From assembly GCF_001613425.1 (NCBI RefSeq), contig NZ_BDCI01000048.1, forward strand, positions 100,741-164,740: DNA of 64,000 bases, read 5' to 3'. This stretch comes from Nocardia vulneris. Its GTDB lineage: Bacteria > Actinomycetota > Actinomycetes > Mycobacteriales > Mycobacteriaceae. The translations under genes were made by a program, and so were the position numbers. Each line of letters starts with the position of its first letter. The stretch's first letter is position 1. Shown here one piece after another: positions 33,814-43,253 of this stretch. The notes under the pieces were generated by a model. That model had not been told where the DNA came from and did no database searches. It saw only the letters and a program-made list of their open reading frames with translations.

Positions 33814-35862
33814 GTGACCACCTCAGCCCGCAACAGCCCGGTGACTGTCGTTGTACAGGCCGGGACGACGGCGGGCGCCGCGGTACGCGAGGCCGGGCTG
33901 GCGACCAAGGGACCGGACACCATCGTCGTCGTGCGCGACGCCGAGGGCCTCAAGGACCTGTCCTGGACCCCGGACACCGACGTCGAGGTGCAGGCGATCG
34001 CCGCCGACACCGAGGACGGCCGCAGTGTCATCCGGCACTCCGCCGCCCATGTGCTCGCCCAGGCGGTGCAGCAGGAGTTCCCCGAGGCCAAGCTCGGCAT
34101 CGGCCCGCCCATCAAGGACGGTTTCTACTACGACTTCCAGGTCGACAAGCCGTTCACCCCGGAGGATCTGGCCAAGCTGGAATCCCGGATGAAGAAGATC
34201 GTCAAAGGCGCGCAGCGGTTTTCGCGCCGGGTCGTGGAGGTCGAGGACGCCCGCGTCGAACTGGCCAAGGAGCCGTTCAAGCTGGAGCTGATCAGCGACA
34301 AGTCCGGGATCGACGATCCCGAGGTGATGGAGGTCGGCGGCAAAGAGCTGACCATCTACGACAACCTGGATCCGCGCACCGGGGAGCGCGTGTGGGGCGA
34401 TCTGTGTCGCGGTCCGCACATTCCGACCACCAAGTTCATCCCGGCCTTCAAGCTCACCCGCAGCTCGGCCGCCTATTGGCGCGGCGATCAGGACCGGGAA
34501 GGCCTGCAGCGCATCTACGGCACCGCGTGGGAGTCGCAGGAGGCGCTCGACGAGTACCTGCACCTGCTGGCCGAGGCCGAGCGCCGCGACCACCGCAAGC
34601 TCGGCCTGGAACTCGACCTGTTCAGCTTCCCCGACGAGCTCGGTTCCGGCTTGCCGGTGTTCCATCCCAAGGGTGGCATCATCCGCAAGGAGATGGAGGA
34701 GTACTCGCGGCGCAGGCATGTCGCGGCGGGCTACGAGTTCGTCAACACCCCGCACATCACCAAGGGCCACCTGTTCGAGGTCTCCGGTCACCTGGACTGG
34801 TACCGCGACGGCATGTTCCCGGCCATGCACCTGGACGCGGAACTGAACGAGGACGGCACCGTCCGCAAGCCCGGCCAGGACTACTACGTCAAGCCGATGA
34901 ACTGCCCGATGCACAACCTGATCTTCCGTGCGCGCGGCCGGTCGTATCGGGAACTTCCGTTGCGGCTCTTCGAATTCGGCTCGGTGTACCGCTACGAGAA
35001 GTCCGGCGTCATCCACGGCCTCACCCGGGTGCGCGGCATGACCCAGGACGACGCGCACATCTACTGCACCAAAGAGCAGATGCACGCCGAACTGACCAGC
35101 ACACTGGAGTTCGTGCTCGGTCTGCTGAAGGACTACGGTCTCGACGACTTCTACCTCGAGCTGTCCACCAAGGACCCGAAGAAGTTCGTCGGCTCCGACG
35201 AGATCTGGGAGGAGGCCACCGAGACGCTGTCCAAGGTGGCCTCGGCCTCCGGCCTGGAGCTGGTGCCCGATCCGGGTGGCGCCGCGTTCTACGGGCCGAA
35301 GATCTCCGTGCAGGCCAAGGATGCGCTGGGCCGCACCTGGCAGATGTCGACCATCCAGCTGGACTTCAACCTGCCGGAACGGTTCAACCTGGAGTACACC
35401 GCGTCCGACGGCACCAAGCAGCGGCCGGTGATGATCCACCGCGCGCTCTTCGGTTCCATCGAACGCTTCTTCAGCGTGCTCACCGAGCACTACGCGGGTG
35501 CGTTCCCGGCCTGGCTCTCGCCGGTGCAGGTGGTCGGCATTCCGGTCGCGGAAGCCTTTGCGCCGCACCTGGATCAGGTGATCGAGCGGCTGCAGGACGC
35601 GGGCGTGCGGGCACAGGTCGACCGCAGCGACGACCGGATGCAGAAGAAGATCTTCAACAACACCGCGCAGAAGGTGCCGTTCATGCTGCTCGCGGGCGAG
35701 CGTGACGTCGCGGCCGGCGCGGTGAGCTTCCGGTTCCGCGACGGCACCCAGGTCAACGGGGTGCCGGTCGCGGACGCGGTGGCCACCATCGTGGCGTGGC
35801 TCGAGCACCGGGAGAACGCGTCACCGACCGCTGAGGGCTTCGAGATCAAGGGCGCAGGATGA
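33814..35862 (+). CDS. thrS: Threonyl-tRNA synthetase
   Basis: A 682-residue class II aminoacyl-tRNA synthetase in the expected order. An N-terminal TGS-like domain is followed by the editing domain, with zinc-type histidines in RHSAAHVLAQAVQQ. The catalytic core has motif 2 (FRARGRSYRELPLRLFEFGS), the active-site Cys in KPMNCPMHN and motif 3 near PVMIHRALFGSIERF. The C-terminal anticodon-binding domain completes the protein. GTG 33814 follows AAGGAGAG; the ATG-initiated extension at 33763 lies over the leader hairpins. It begins a tightly overlapped operon for phosphatidylinositol mannoside synthesis, as in mycobacteria. Confidence 0.98.
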   Translation: MTTSARNSPVTVVVQAGTTAGAAVREAGLATKGPDTIVVVRDAEGLKDLSWTPDTDVEVQAIAADTEDGRSVIRHSAAHVLAQAVQQEFPEAKLGIGPPIKDGFYYDFQVDKPFTPEDLAKLESRMKKIVKGAQRFSRRVVEVEDARVELAKEPFKLELISDKSGIDDPEVMEVGGKELTIYDNLDPRTGERVWGDLCRGPHIPTTKFIPAFKLTRSSAAYWRGDQDREGLQRIYGTAWESQEALDEYLHLLAEAERRDHRKLGLELDLFSFPDELGSGLPVFHPKGGIIRKEMEEYSRRRHVAAGYEFVNTPHITKGHLFEVSGHLDWYRDGMFPAMHLDAELNEDGTVRKPGQDYYVKPMNCPMHNLIFRARGRSYRELPLRLFEFGSVYRYEKSGVIHGLTRVRGMTQDDAHIYCTKEQMHAELTSTLEFVLGLLKDYGLDDFYLELSTKDPKKFVGSDEIWEEATETLSKVASASGLELVPDPGGAAFYGPKISVQAKDALGRTWQMSTIQLDFNLPERFNLEYTASDGTKQRPVMIHRALFGSIERFFSVLTEHYAGAFPAWLSPVQVVGIPVAEAFAPHLDQVIERLQDAGVRAQVDRSDDRMQKKIFNNTAQKVPFMLLAGERDVAAGAVSFRFRDGTQVNGVPVADAVATIVAWLEHRENASPTAEGFEIKGAG

Positions 35863-36452
35863 CCGAACGTACGGTGCCGGATGGCCTCGACGAACTGAAC
35901 GACGCCGGCGAACAGGGCAGCATCGTGGATCGCGGTGCGGGCGAACCGGATCGGCTACAGCGGCTGTGGACGCCGTACCGGATGTCCTACATCGCGGAGG
36001 CCGCGGCCACCGATCCCAGCTCGACCGGGCACCCGTTCACCGACATCCCGAAGATGTCCGACGAGGACGGCCTGGTCATCGCGCGCGGTGAACTGGTGTA
36101 CGCGGTGCTCAACCTCTACCCGTACAACCCCGGCCACATGATGGTGGTGCCCTACCGCAAGGTCGCCAACCTCGAGGATCTCACCGATCCCGAGAGCGCC
36201 GAGCTGATGGCGTTCACCCAGCAGGCCATCCGGGTGATGAAGCGGGTGTCGCGGCCGCACGGGTTCAACGTCGGGCTGAATCTCGGTGGCGTGGCCGGTG
36301 GTTCGCTGGCCGACCATCTGCACCAGCACATCGTGCCGCGCTGGGGTGGTGACGCCAACTTCATCACCGTGGTCGGTGGCGCGAAGGTGATGCCGCAGCT
36401 GCTGCGCGAGACGCGCGCGCTGCTGTCGGCGGCCTGGAAGGAAGTCGACTAG
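35859..36452 (+). CDS. HIT-family Ap4A phosphorylase/hydrolase
   Basis: A 197-residue histidine-triad protein with the intact motif HLHQHIVPRW (about residues 150-159). In the corresponding mycobacterial operon this gene is Rv2613c, characterised as a diadenosine tetraphosphate phosphorylase. The start overlaps the thrS stop (ATGA), and aminoacyl-tRNA synthetases are known sources of Ap4A, so the linkage makes biochemical sense. Confidence 0.92.
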   Translation: MTERTVPDGLDELNDAGEQGSIVDRGAGEPDRLQRLWTPYRMSYIAEAAATDPSSTGHPFTDIPKMSDEDGLVIARGELVYAVLNLYPYNPGHMMVVPYRKVANLEDLTDPESAELMAFTQQAIRVMKRVSRPHGFNVGLNLGGVAGGSLADHLHQHIVPRWGGDANFITVVGGAKVMPQLLRETRALLSAAWKEVD

Positions 36453-36454
36453 AA

Positions 36455-37150
36455 GTGCTGAGCTTCTTCGGCCGCGACACGTTCGCCAAAGCGACTGCGC
36501 CGCTGGGCAAAGCGCTGGTGAGCACTGGGCTCACCCCGGACGCGGTGACCGTCATCGGCACCACCGCCTCGATTCTCGCCGCGGTCACGCTGTTCCCCAC
36601 CGGGCATCTGTTCTGGGGAACCATGGTGATCTGGTTCTTCGTCATGTTCGACATGCTCGACGGCGCCATGGCCCGAGCGCGCGGCGGCGGCACGAAATAC
36701 GGTGCGGTGCTCGACGCCACCTGCGACCGCGTCGCCGACGGCGCCATCTTCGGCGGACTGGCCTGGTGGGCGGTGTATCACGAGCACCACCGGCCGCTGT
36801 TCGCCGCGACGCTCGTGGTGCTGGTGACCTCGCAGGTGATCTCGTACGCGAAGGCGCGCGCCGAAGCCAGCGGGTTGTCCGCCGACGGCGGCATCATCGA
36901 GCGCCCGGACCGGCTGATCATCGTGCTCGTCGGTGCCGGATTCACCGGAATCGGCGGATACTGGGGACTGGACTGGCTCACCTACGCGGTACACGTCGCG
37001 ATGTGGATCCTGGCGGTGCTCAGCATCGTCACGGTGTTCCAGCGGGTGCTCGCGGTCCGTAGATCCCCGGGCGCGCGGGACGTGATCACGCTCGCGCGGC
37101 CGGAAAACCCCACGGCGGGAACGGCGAACGCGACGGAGCTGCCGTCGTGA
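36455..37150 (+). CDS. pgsA: Phosphatidylinositol phosphate synthase
   Basis: A 231-residue membrane enzyme with the CDP-alcohol phosphotransferase signature (DMLDGAMARARGGGTKYGAV ending in LDATCD), which holds the metal-binding aspartates, and about five to six transmembrane helices. It joins CDP-diacylglycerol and inositol-1-phosphate to give the anchor for phosphatidylinositol mannosides. The GTG start lies 2 bp after the HIT stop. Its position matches mycobacterial pgsA1 (Rv2612c). Confidence 0.95.
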   Translation: MLSFFGRDTFAKATAPLGKALVSTGLTPDAVTVIGTTASILAAVTLFPTGHLFWGTMVIWFFVMFDMLDGAMARARGGGTKYGAVLDATCDRVADGAIFGGLAWWAVYHEHHRPLFAATLVVLVTSQVISYAKARAEASGLSADGGIIERPDRLIIVLVGAGFTGIGGYWGLDWLTYAVHVAMWILAVLSIVTVFQRVLAVRRSPGARDVITLARPENPTAGTANATELPS

Positions 37151-37193
37151 GACCGCCGCCGTGTGCTGGTGGCGTGGTGTGGGAGGCAGGGGC

Positions 37194-38213
37194 ATGACAT
37201 TCGGGGAGCGGGTCGGCGACGCCGGGTACGCGGCGGGCTGGCGGCTGGTGCGGGCATTGCCCGAGCCGACGGCGCGGCGACTGTTCGACTGGGGTGCGGA
37301 TCGGGTGTCGCGCAAGGCCAATCGCGCCTTCCGTGCGGGCGGTGCGCCGAACCAACTGCGCCGCAACCTTGCTCGTGTGCTCGGCGGTACCCCGGCCGAG
37401 GTGCCGGACGAGCTGATCCAGGCGAGCATGCGCTCCTACGCCCGATACTGGCGTGAAGCCTTCCGGCTGCCGTCGATGGATCACGCGGCGATCGGGGCGC
37501 TGCCGGTCGCCGGGACCGAACACCTCGAGGCGGGGCTGGCCGCCGGACGCGGGGTGATCCTGGTGCTGCCGCACTCCGGCAACTGGGACATGGCCGGGGT
37601 CTGGCTGGTGCAGAACCACGGCAAATTCGCCACGGTCGCCGAGCGGTTGAAGCCGGAGTCGCTGTTCGAGCGGTTCGTCGCCTACCGGGAGAGCCTCGGG
37701 TTCGAGGTGTTCCCGTTGACCGGCGGTGAGCAGCCGCCGTTCGTGCAGCTGGCCGCGCGGCTGGCCGAGAACAAGGTCGTCTGCCTGATGGGGGAGCGCG
37801 ACCTGACCGGGCGCGGCGTGCCCGTCACCTTCTTCGGCGAGCGCACCTGGTTGCCGGCCGGCGCCGCCAAACTGGCCGCGCAGACCGGCGCGGCCATGCT
37901 GCCCGTGCACACCTGGTTCACCGCCGCCGGCGCCGAAGCGTGGGGGATGAAAGTCGAGGCGCCCGTGGATGTTTCGCAGGGGGTCGCGGCCGCCACCCAG
38001 ACGCTGGCCGACCGGTTCGCCGCGAACATCGCGGCGCATCCGGCGGATTGGCATATGCTGCAACCGATGTGGGAGGGCGATCTGTCCGCAGAGCGGCTGG
38101 CCCGGATCGCGGCGGCGCAGCGCGAGCACGGCGTGCCGGCTCCCGGCGCGGCACCGGCCGAGGGTTCGGCGGCGCGCCCGGACACGACGGCGCCGACGGA
38201 TGGGTCCGCATGA
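37194..38213 (+). CDS. Phosphatidylinositol mannoside acyltransferase (PatA-like)
   Basis: A 339-residue LpxL/HtrB-family acyltransferase with the HX4D catalytic motif in LPHSGNWDMAG (about residues 123-133) and the later conserved segment CLMGERDLTGRGVPV. It transfers a fatty acyl group to the mannose of PIM1/PIM2 on the cytoplasmic membrane face. ATG 37194 follows GGGAGGCAGG; upstream in-frame starts give a Trp/Gly-rich N-terminus. The C-terminal Ala/Pro-rich tail is unlikely to be structured. Its stop overlaps the pimA start. Confidence 0.93.
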   Translation: MTFGERVGDAGYAAGWRLVRALPEPTARRLFDWGADRVSRKANRAFRAGGAPNQLRRNLARVLGGTPAEVPDELIQASMRSYARYWREAFRLPSMDHAAIGALPVAGTEHLEAGLAAGRGVILVLPHSGNWDMAGVWLVQNHGKFATVAERLKPESLFERFVAYRESLGFEVFPLTGGEQPPFVQLAARLAENKVVCLMGERDLTGRGVPVTFFGERTWLPAGAAKLAAQTGAAMLPVHTWFTAAGAEAWGMKVEAPVDVSQGVAAATQTLADRFAANIAAHPADWHMLQPMWEGDLSAERLARIAAAQREHGVPAPGAAPAEGSAARPDTTAPTDGSA

Positions 38214-39334
38214 AAATCGGCATGGTCTGCCCGTATTCGTTCGACGTCCCCGGCGGCGTGCAGGCCCACGTGGTCGAGCTGGCCAGGGTGTTCATCGAGC
38301 GTGGCCATCGGGTGAGCGTGCTCGCGCCCGCCGCCGAGGACACGCCGCTGCCGGATTTCGTGGTGTCCGCCGGTCGCGCGGTGGCGATCCCGTACAACGG
38401 ATCGGTGGCGCGACTGTCCTTCGGACCCATGGCCTACACCAGGATTCGGCGCTGGATCGACGGCAACGACTTCGACGTACTGCACATCCACGAGCCGAAC
38501 GCGCCGAGCCTGTCGATGCTCGCGTTGAAGATCGCCGAGGGGCCGATCGTCGCGACCTTCCACACCTCGACCACGAAATCGTTGGTGCTCAGCACTTTTC
38601 AGGGTGTGCTGCGGCCCTACCACGAGAAGATCAGCGGCCGCATCGCCGTCTCCGAGCTGGCGCGTCGCTGGCAGGTGGAGGCGCTCGGCTCCGATGCCGT
38701 GGAGATTCCCAACGGCGTCGACGTGCCCGCGTTCGCACGGGCGCCGATGCTGCCCGGCTATCCGCGCCCCGGTCGCAGCGTGCTGTTCCTCGGCCGCTAC
38801 GACGAGCCACGCAAGGGCATGGACGTGCTGCTCGGCGCGCTGCCCGCGCTGGTGCGCAAGCATTCCGACCTGGAGATCCTCATCGTCGGCCGGGGTGACG
38901 AGGAACGGCTGCGCCGCGAGGCCGGCCCGAATGCCGGACATCTGCGCTTCCTCGGGCAGGTGTCGGACGCGGAGAAGGCCTCGGCGATGCGCAGCGCCGA
39001 CGTCTACGTCGCGCCCAACCTCGGCGGGGAAAGCTTCGGCATCATCCTGATCGAGGCGATGGCGGCCGCAACGGCGGTGGTGGCCAGCGAATTGGACGCC
39101 TTCCGCCGGGTGCTGCGCGACGGCGCGGCGGGAGTGCTGGTGCCCGTGGGTGATTCGGCCGCGCTGGCGAGCGCCATCGACGACATACTCACCGACGACG
39201 CACGGCGCGAGGCGCTGGTGCACACCGCCACCCAGGTGGTCGGCGAATACGACTGGCCGGTGGTCGCCGAGCAGATCCTGCGGGTCTACGAGACAGTGAC
39301 CGTCGGCGACACCAGGGTGCGGGCCGCCGGATGA
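38210..39334 (+). CDS. pimA: Phosphatidylinositol alpha-mannosyltransferase
   Basis: A 374-residue GT4 retaining glycosyltransferase with the two-Rossmann fold. The N-terminal PYSFDVPGGVQAHVVELA contains the Gly-rich acceptor loop, HIHEPNAPSLSMLA carries the catalytic-site His, and the GDP-mannose-binding segment is ESFGIILIEAMAAAT. It adds the first mannose to phosphatidylinositol. The 4-bp overlaps on both sides and the neighbours are those of the mycobacterial pimA operon. Confidence 0.97.
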   Translation: MKIGMVCPYSFDVPGGVQAHVVELARVFIERGHRVSVLAPAAEDTPLPDFVVSAGRAVAIPYNGSVARLSFGPMAYTRIRRWIDGNDFDVLHIHEPNAPSLSMLALKIAEGPIVATFHTSTTKSLVLSTFQGVLRPYHEKISGRIAVSELARRWQVEALGSDAVEIPNGVDVPAFARAPMLPGYPRPGRSVLFLGRYDEPRKGMDVLLGALPALVRKHSDLEILIVGRGDEERLRREAGPNAGHLRFLGQVSDAEKASAMRSADVYVAPNLGGESFGIILIEAMAAATAVVASELDAFRRVLRDGAAGVLVPVGDSAALASAIDDILTDDARREALVHTATQVVGEYDWPVVAEQILRVYETVTVGDTRVRAAG

Positions 39335-40377
39335 TCACCTTCTCCGCGACCACGGTCCTCGTTCTCGCGCTGATCGCCGCGGTCGTCATCGCGATCGGAC
39401 TCTGGGCGTACTCGACCGCGAACCGGCTCGACCGGCTGCACGTGCGCTCGGACCAGTCCTGGCAGGCGCTCGATGCCGCACTGTCACGGCGGGCGGTGGT
39501 GGCCAGAGCGGTGGCCTCGGCGCTCGCCGATCCGGGTTCGGATCCGGCGGCGCTCGACCGGGCCAAGCTCTTGGCGGTGCTCGCCGACCGGGCCGAGCGC
39601 GCCGGGCGCCTCGACCGGGAAGCGGTGGAAAACCAGCTCTCCGCGGCACTTTCGGCGGTCGACAGCGCACAGCTGCGGCCGCAGATGGTGGCCGAACTCG
39701 CCGATGCCGAAGCCCGCGTGCTCATCGCCCGGCGGTTCCACAACGACGCGGTCCGCGACACGCTCGCGCTGCGCACCCGCAGGCCGGTCCGCATCCTGCA
39801 CCTCGGCGGCACCGCCCCGCTGCCCACGTATTTCGAGATCACCGAGCGGGCCACCCCCGCCGCCTCGACCGGGCTCGACGTCGACACGACCCGCACCACC
39901 GCCCGGATCGTGCTGTTCGACGAGAACGATCGCACCCTGCTGATGCGCGGCAACGATCCCAAGACGCCCGATACCTCGTTCTGGTTCACCGTCGGCGGCG
40001 GCGTGGAGCCGGGGGAGAGCCTGCGCGACGCGGCCGTGCGCGAGCTGTACGAGGAGACCGGGTACAAGGCAGACCCGGAAAGTCTGCGCGGACCCATCTG
40101 GCGCCGGGTCGCGGTGTTCCCGTTCGACGGCGACCTCATCCGCTCCGAAGAACTCTTCTTCGCGTTGCGCGTCCCCGGCTACGAACCGCAGGCCACGAAT
40201 CTCACTGCGATAGAACGCCGTTCGATCACCGGCAACAAGTGGTGCACGGTCGCCGACATCGTCGCGCTGGACCGCTCCGGCGAAACCGTCTACCCCTACA
40301 ACCTCGATGAGCTGCTCGCCGAAGCCGCCGCAGCCGCCTCGGTCACCACCGATCCGGAAGTCCGCTCCATCCGCTAG
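39331..40377 (+). CDS. Membrane-anchored Nudix hydrolase
   Basis: A 348-residue protein with an N-terminal transmembrane helix (VLVLALIAAVVIAIGLWAYS), a coiled LemA-like helical stretch (~25-140) and a C-terminal Nudix domain with the full box GGGVEPGESLRDAAVREL then YEETGY. It corresponds to Rv2609c at the end of the pimA operon. The substrate is unknown; a nucleotide-sugar or dinucleotide is plausible from the operon context. Confidence 0.92.
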   Translation: MITFSATTVLVLALIAAVVIAIGLWAYSTANRLDRLHVRSDQSWQALDAALSRRAVVARAVASALADPGSDPAALDRAKLLAVLADRAERAGRLDREAVENQLSAALSAVDSAQLRPQMVAELADAEARVLIARRFHNDAVRDTLALRTRRPVRILHLGGTAPLPTYFEITERATPAASTGLDVDTTRTTARIVLFDENDRTLLMRGNDPKTPDTSFWFTVGGGVEPGESLRDAAVRELYEETGYKADPESLRGPIWRRVAVFPFDGDLIRSEELFFALRVPGYEPQATNLTAIERRSITGNKWCTVADIVALDRSGETVYPYNLDELLAEAAAAASVTTDPEVRSIR

Positions 40378-40532
40378 TTTTCGAGTCGGCGGGTGTGATG
40401 TGGTTCACGATCGTGCTACGGTCGCGACTGGATCGGCGCGGCATGGGTAGTGCTACTGGAACGGCACGCTCGGTGCTGCGGTCCCCGTGTCACGGCGGGG
40501 AGAACGTTGGGCTCGCGGAGGTAACCAAGTAC

Positions 40533-40625
40533 ATGTCCTACCTGTTGTTCGATTTCCTGCTGCCGATCATCGGCCCGTCCGCCGCCGAGTATTGGGCTTC
40601 GATCTTCGTGGTCGGCCCGCTCTGA
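40533..40625 (+). CDS. Possible 30-residue hydrophobic peptide
   Basis: A short ORF preceded by CGGAGG encodes a hydrophobic peptide that begins MSYLLFDFLLPIIGP and ends IFVVGPL. A strong terminator starts 24 bp after its stop. The 155-bp region before it contains no other gene, so a small dedicated transcript is plausible. I do not recognise it. Evidence is limited to the ribosome site, the terminator and the unusually hydrophobic composition. Confidence 0.45.
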   Translation: MSYLLFDFLLPIIGPSAAEYWASIFVVGPL

Positions 40626-40648
40626 GCGGCTCCCGGTAGTACGCATCG

Positions 40649-40693
40649 CGAGTCCCGGCCTTTCACCTCGCTTGTGGTGAAGGCCGGGACTCG
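40649..40693 (+). terminator. Strong terminator hairpin
   Basis: CGAGTCCCGGCCTTTCACC (40649-40667) pairs with GGTGAAGGCCGGGACTCG (40676-40693) over 18 bp with a single bulged T and an 8-nt loop. It follows the 30-residue ORF and closes the pimA-Nudix region. Confidence 0.8.
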
Positions 40694-40931
40694 TCTTGTG
40701 TGCGGATCTGTGCCCGGGCGGTCGGCGCGCTGGAAGTTAGCGAAGCAGCCGAGCGACCCGCGGAAGCGGCGATCGGACCGGTCCAGTGCGAGCCGCGGCG
40801 GACATCCTCGCTGGTAATCGACAAGGCCAGTCATCTCCGACTGGCTATCAAGTGGCCTGGGTGGCCCGCATAGAATTGGGTCGATTCGATCCCTTGCGAC
40901 CCGATTGGCGCAGATGACCCAGGAGTTTGCC

Positions 40932-41834
<903 letters not shown>

Positions 41835-41862
41835 GTACTCGCCCGACGCGGGCATGACATGC

Positions 41863-41897
41863 GCACGAGCAGGGGCCTGCCAGGTCCCTGCTCGTGC
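41863..41897 (+). terminator. Terminator hairpin after pdxS
   Basis: GCACGAGCAGGG (41863-41874) and CCCTGCTCGTGC (41886-41897) form a perfect 12-bp stem with an 11-nt loop, 29 bp after the stop, followed by a GTTTC stretch. Confidence 0.75.
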
Positions 41898-42058
41898 TGC
41901 GTTTCGGCGGCGACTCTGTCCCCGGCCACAGACGGGCCTTACTGTTTCCACAATTGTGTTGACTACCTTCGCGTTTCGATGCCCGTCGGCGCCGTTGGGT
42001 GGTTGGTGCCGCAGCACTGTCGGGTGACCTGTACCAGCCGAGCGCAAAGGACGAGTAG

Positions 42059-42553
42059 TTGAAGCTTCGTAAGACCGGACGTATCGCGATCGCGGGCCTG
42101 GCCGTGGTGGCCGCCCTGGGTCTCGCGGCCTGTGGCAGCGACGATCCGAAAGATCCGCCCAAGCCCTCGCGCACCTCCACCAGCGCGACCGCCGCGCCGA
42201 ACCTGCCCGCCGCGCCCACCGCCGACGAGCTCAACGCTCTGCTGCAGCGCGCGCTGGACCCCGCGGTGCCGAGCGCGGAGAAGCTGGAACTCGTCCAAGG
42301 CATCGAAGCCGACCCCGACCTGCCCAACCGCCTCGCCCAGGCCTACAAGGACGCGAACGCCAAGGCCGAGGTCGTCGGCGTCACCGCCTTCGGTGAATCC
42401 GTCAGCGCCCAAGCGAAATTCACCATCGGCGACCAGACCAACATGGTCGACGTCCCCTTCGTCGCCGACGGCGGCAAATGGAAGGTCCAGAAAACCTGGG
42501 CCTGCCAAGCCCTCACCACCCTCGGCCAGCAATCCCCAGCCTGCGCAGCCTGA
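42059..42553 (+). CDS. Mtb12-like secreted lipoprotein
   Basis: A 164-residue protein with a lipoprotein signal peptide (basic KLRKTGR, hydrophobic core, lipobox LAAC with Cys25) and a Thr/Pro/Ala-rich linker. A compact domain with the pattern DPAVPSAEKLELVQGIEADP follows, which resembles the MTB12/CFP-2 low-molecular-weight antigen family. It should be anchored on the outer face of the membrane. The TTG start follows AAAGGACGAG. TTGACT (41959-41964) could be its -35. Confidence 0.8.
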   Translation: MKLRKTGRIAIAGLAVVAALGLAACGSDDPKDPPKPSRTSTSATAAPNLPAAPTADELNALLQRALDPAVPSAEKLELVQGIEADPDLPNRLAQAYKDANAKAEVVGVTAFGESVSAQAKFTIGDQTNMVDVPFVADGGKWKVQKTWACQALTTLGQQSPACAA

Positions 42554-42570
42554 ACCGTTGCTGGACAACC

Positions 42571-42631
42571 GATCACCAGGTAATGGTGGCGGAGGCTACT
42601 CGCCCGTTACCGCCACCATTACCTGGTGATC
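42571..42631. terminator. 22-bp perfect inverted repeat between convergent genes
   Basis: Arms at 42571-42592 (GATCACCAGGTAATGGTGGC plus GG) and 42610-42631 are perfectly complementary around a 17-nt loop. The repeat lies between the convergent lipoprotein and HIT-like genes, where a bidirectional terminator is expected. The arms are unusually long and there is no T-run. Confidence 0.65.
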
Positions 42632-42683
42632 AATTGACCAACACACGGCCAGGGGGTACGGCCCGGGAGCTTTCAGTTGTCCG

Positions 42684-43121
42684 TCAGCGAAAGTGCGTGG
42701 ACAGGCGTGCGCACAAGGAGATCAGGTCTGTTGCCGTGATGCGCGGCCCGTCTGACCAGGAGTCGACGTCGTGCCAAGGGATGGTTGCCGGAGTGCCTGG
42801 GGGACGGGCGATTACGCGTTGGTGGAAGTGCGGAACCGTTCGTCCGGTGACCGTTGTGAACACGAATTCTGGTGCTAGTTCTTCTTGTAGCGCTCGGGCG
42901 GCGCGAGTTACCGCGCGGCCGACCGCAGCCGCTTCCTGATCGGTGAGCGACGCGAGGTTCGGCGTGTGCCGACGGGTTTCTATCAGCAGGTAGCCGGGGA
43001 CGGGTTGCCGTGTGCCGAGCGATCTATGGGTGACGATCACCAGGTTGTCCGCGTAGATCACCGGACGTATTAGAGGGCTGAGTCCTCGGTGTTTGGTGCA
43101 GACTTGGCATTCGCTCCCCAC
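42684..43121 (-). CDS. HIT-like protein with altered triad
   Basis: A 145-residue HIT-superfamily protein with an N-terminal CQVCTKHRG segment that may bind zinc. The triad region reads VPHFHQRVIARPPGTP: the first two histidines are kept but the third is Arg. The middle His is the nucleophile in the family, so activity is possible but altered. The GTG start at 43121 lies next to an AT-rich promoter-like stretch (43150-43200). Confidence 0.75.
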   Translation of the reverse strand: MGSECQVCTKHRGLSPLIRPVIYADNLVIVTHRSLGTRQPVPGYLLIETRRHTPNLASLTDQEAAAVGRAVTRAARALQEELAPEFVFTTVTGRTVPHFHQRVIARPPGTPATIPWHDVDSWSDGPRITATDLISLCARLSTHFR

Positions 43122-43253
43122 GTCGTCACGGTACCGAGGTTCGATGCCTGGAGAGATTATCGAGATTGAACATGCTATTACCTAGATATGCGCATCTATC
43201 TATGTCTTTCGGACGTGGTGTGATCAGGTGAAAGGCGAAAAGACGCAGGGAGG

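Noticed and set aside
42571..42631. Insertion sequence ends
   Set aside because: The arms are adjacent (17-nt loop) with no transposase and no target duplication.
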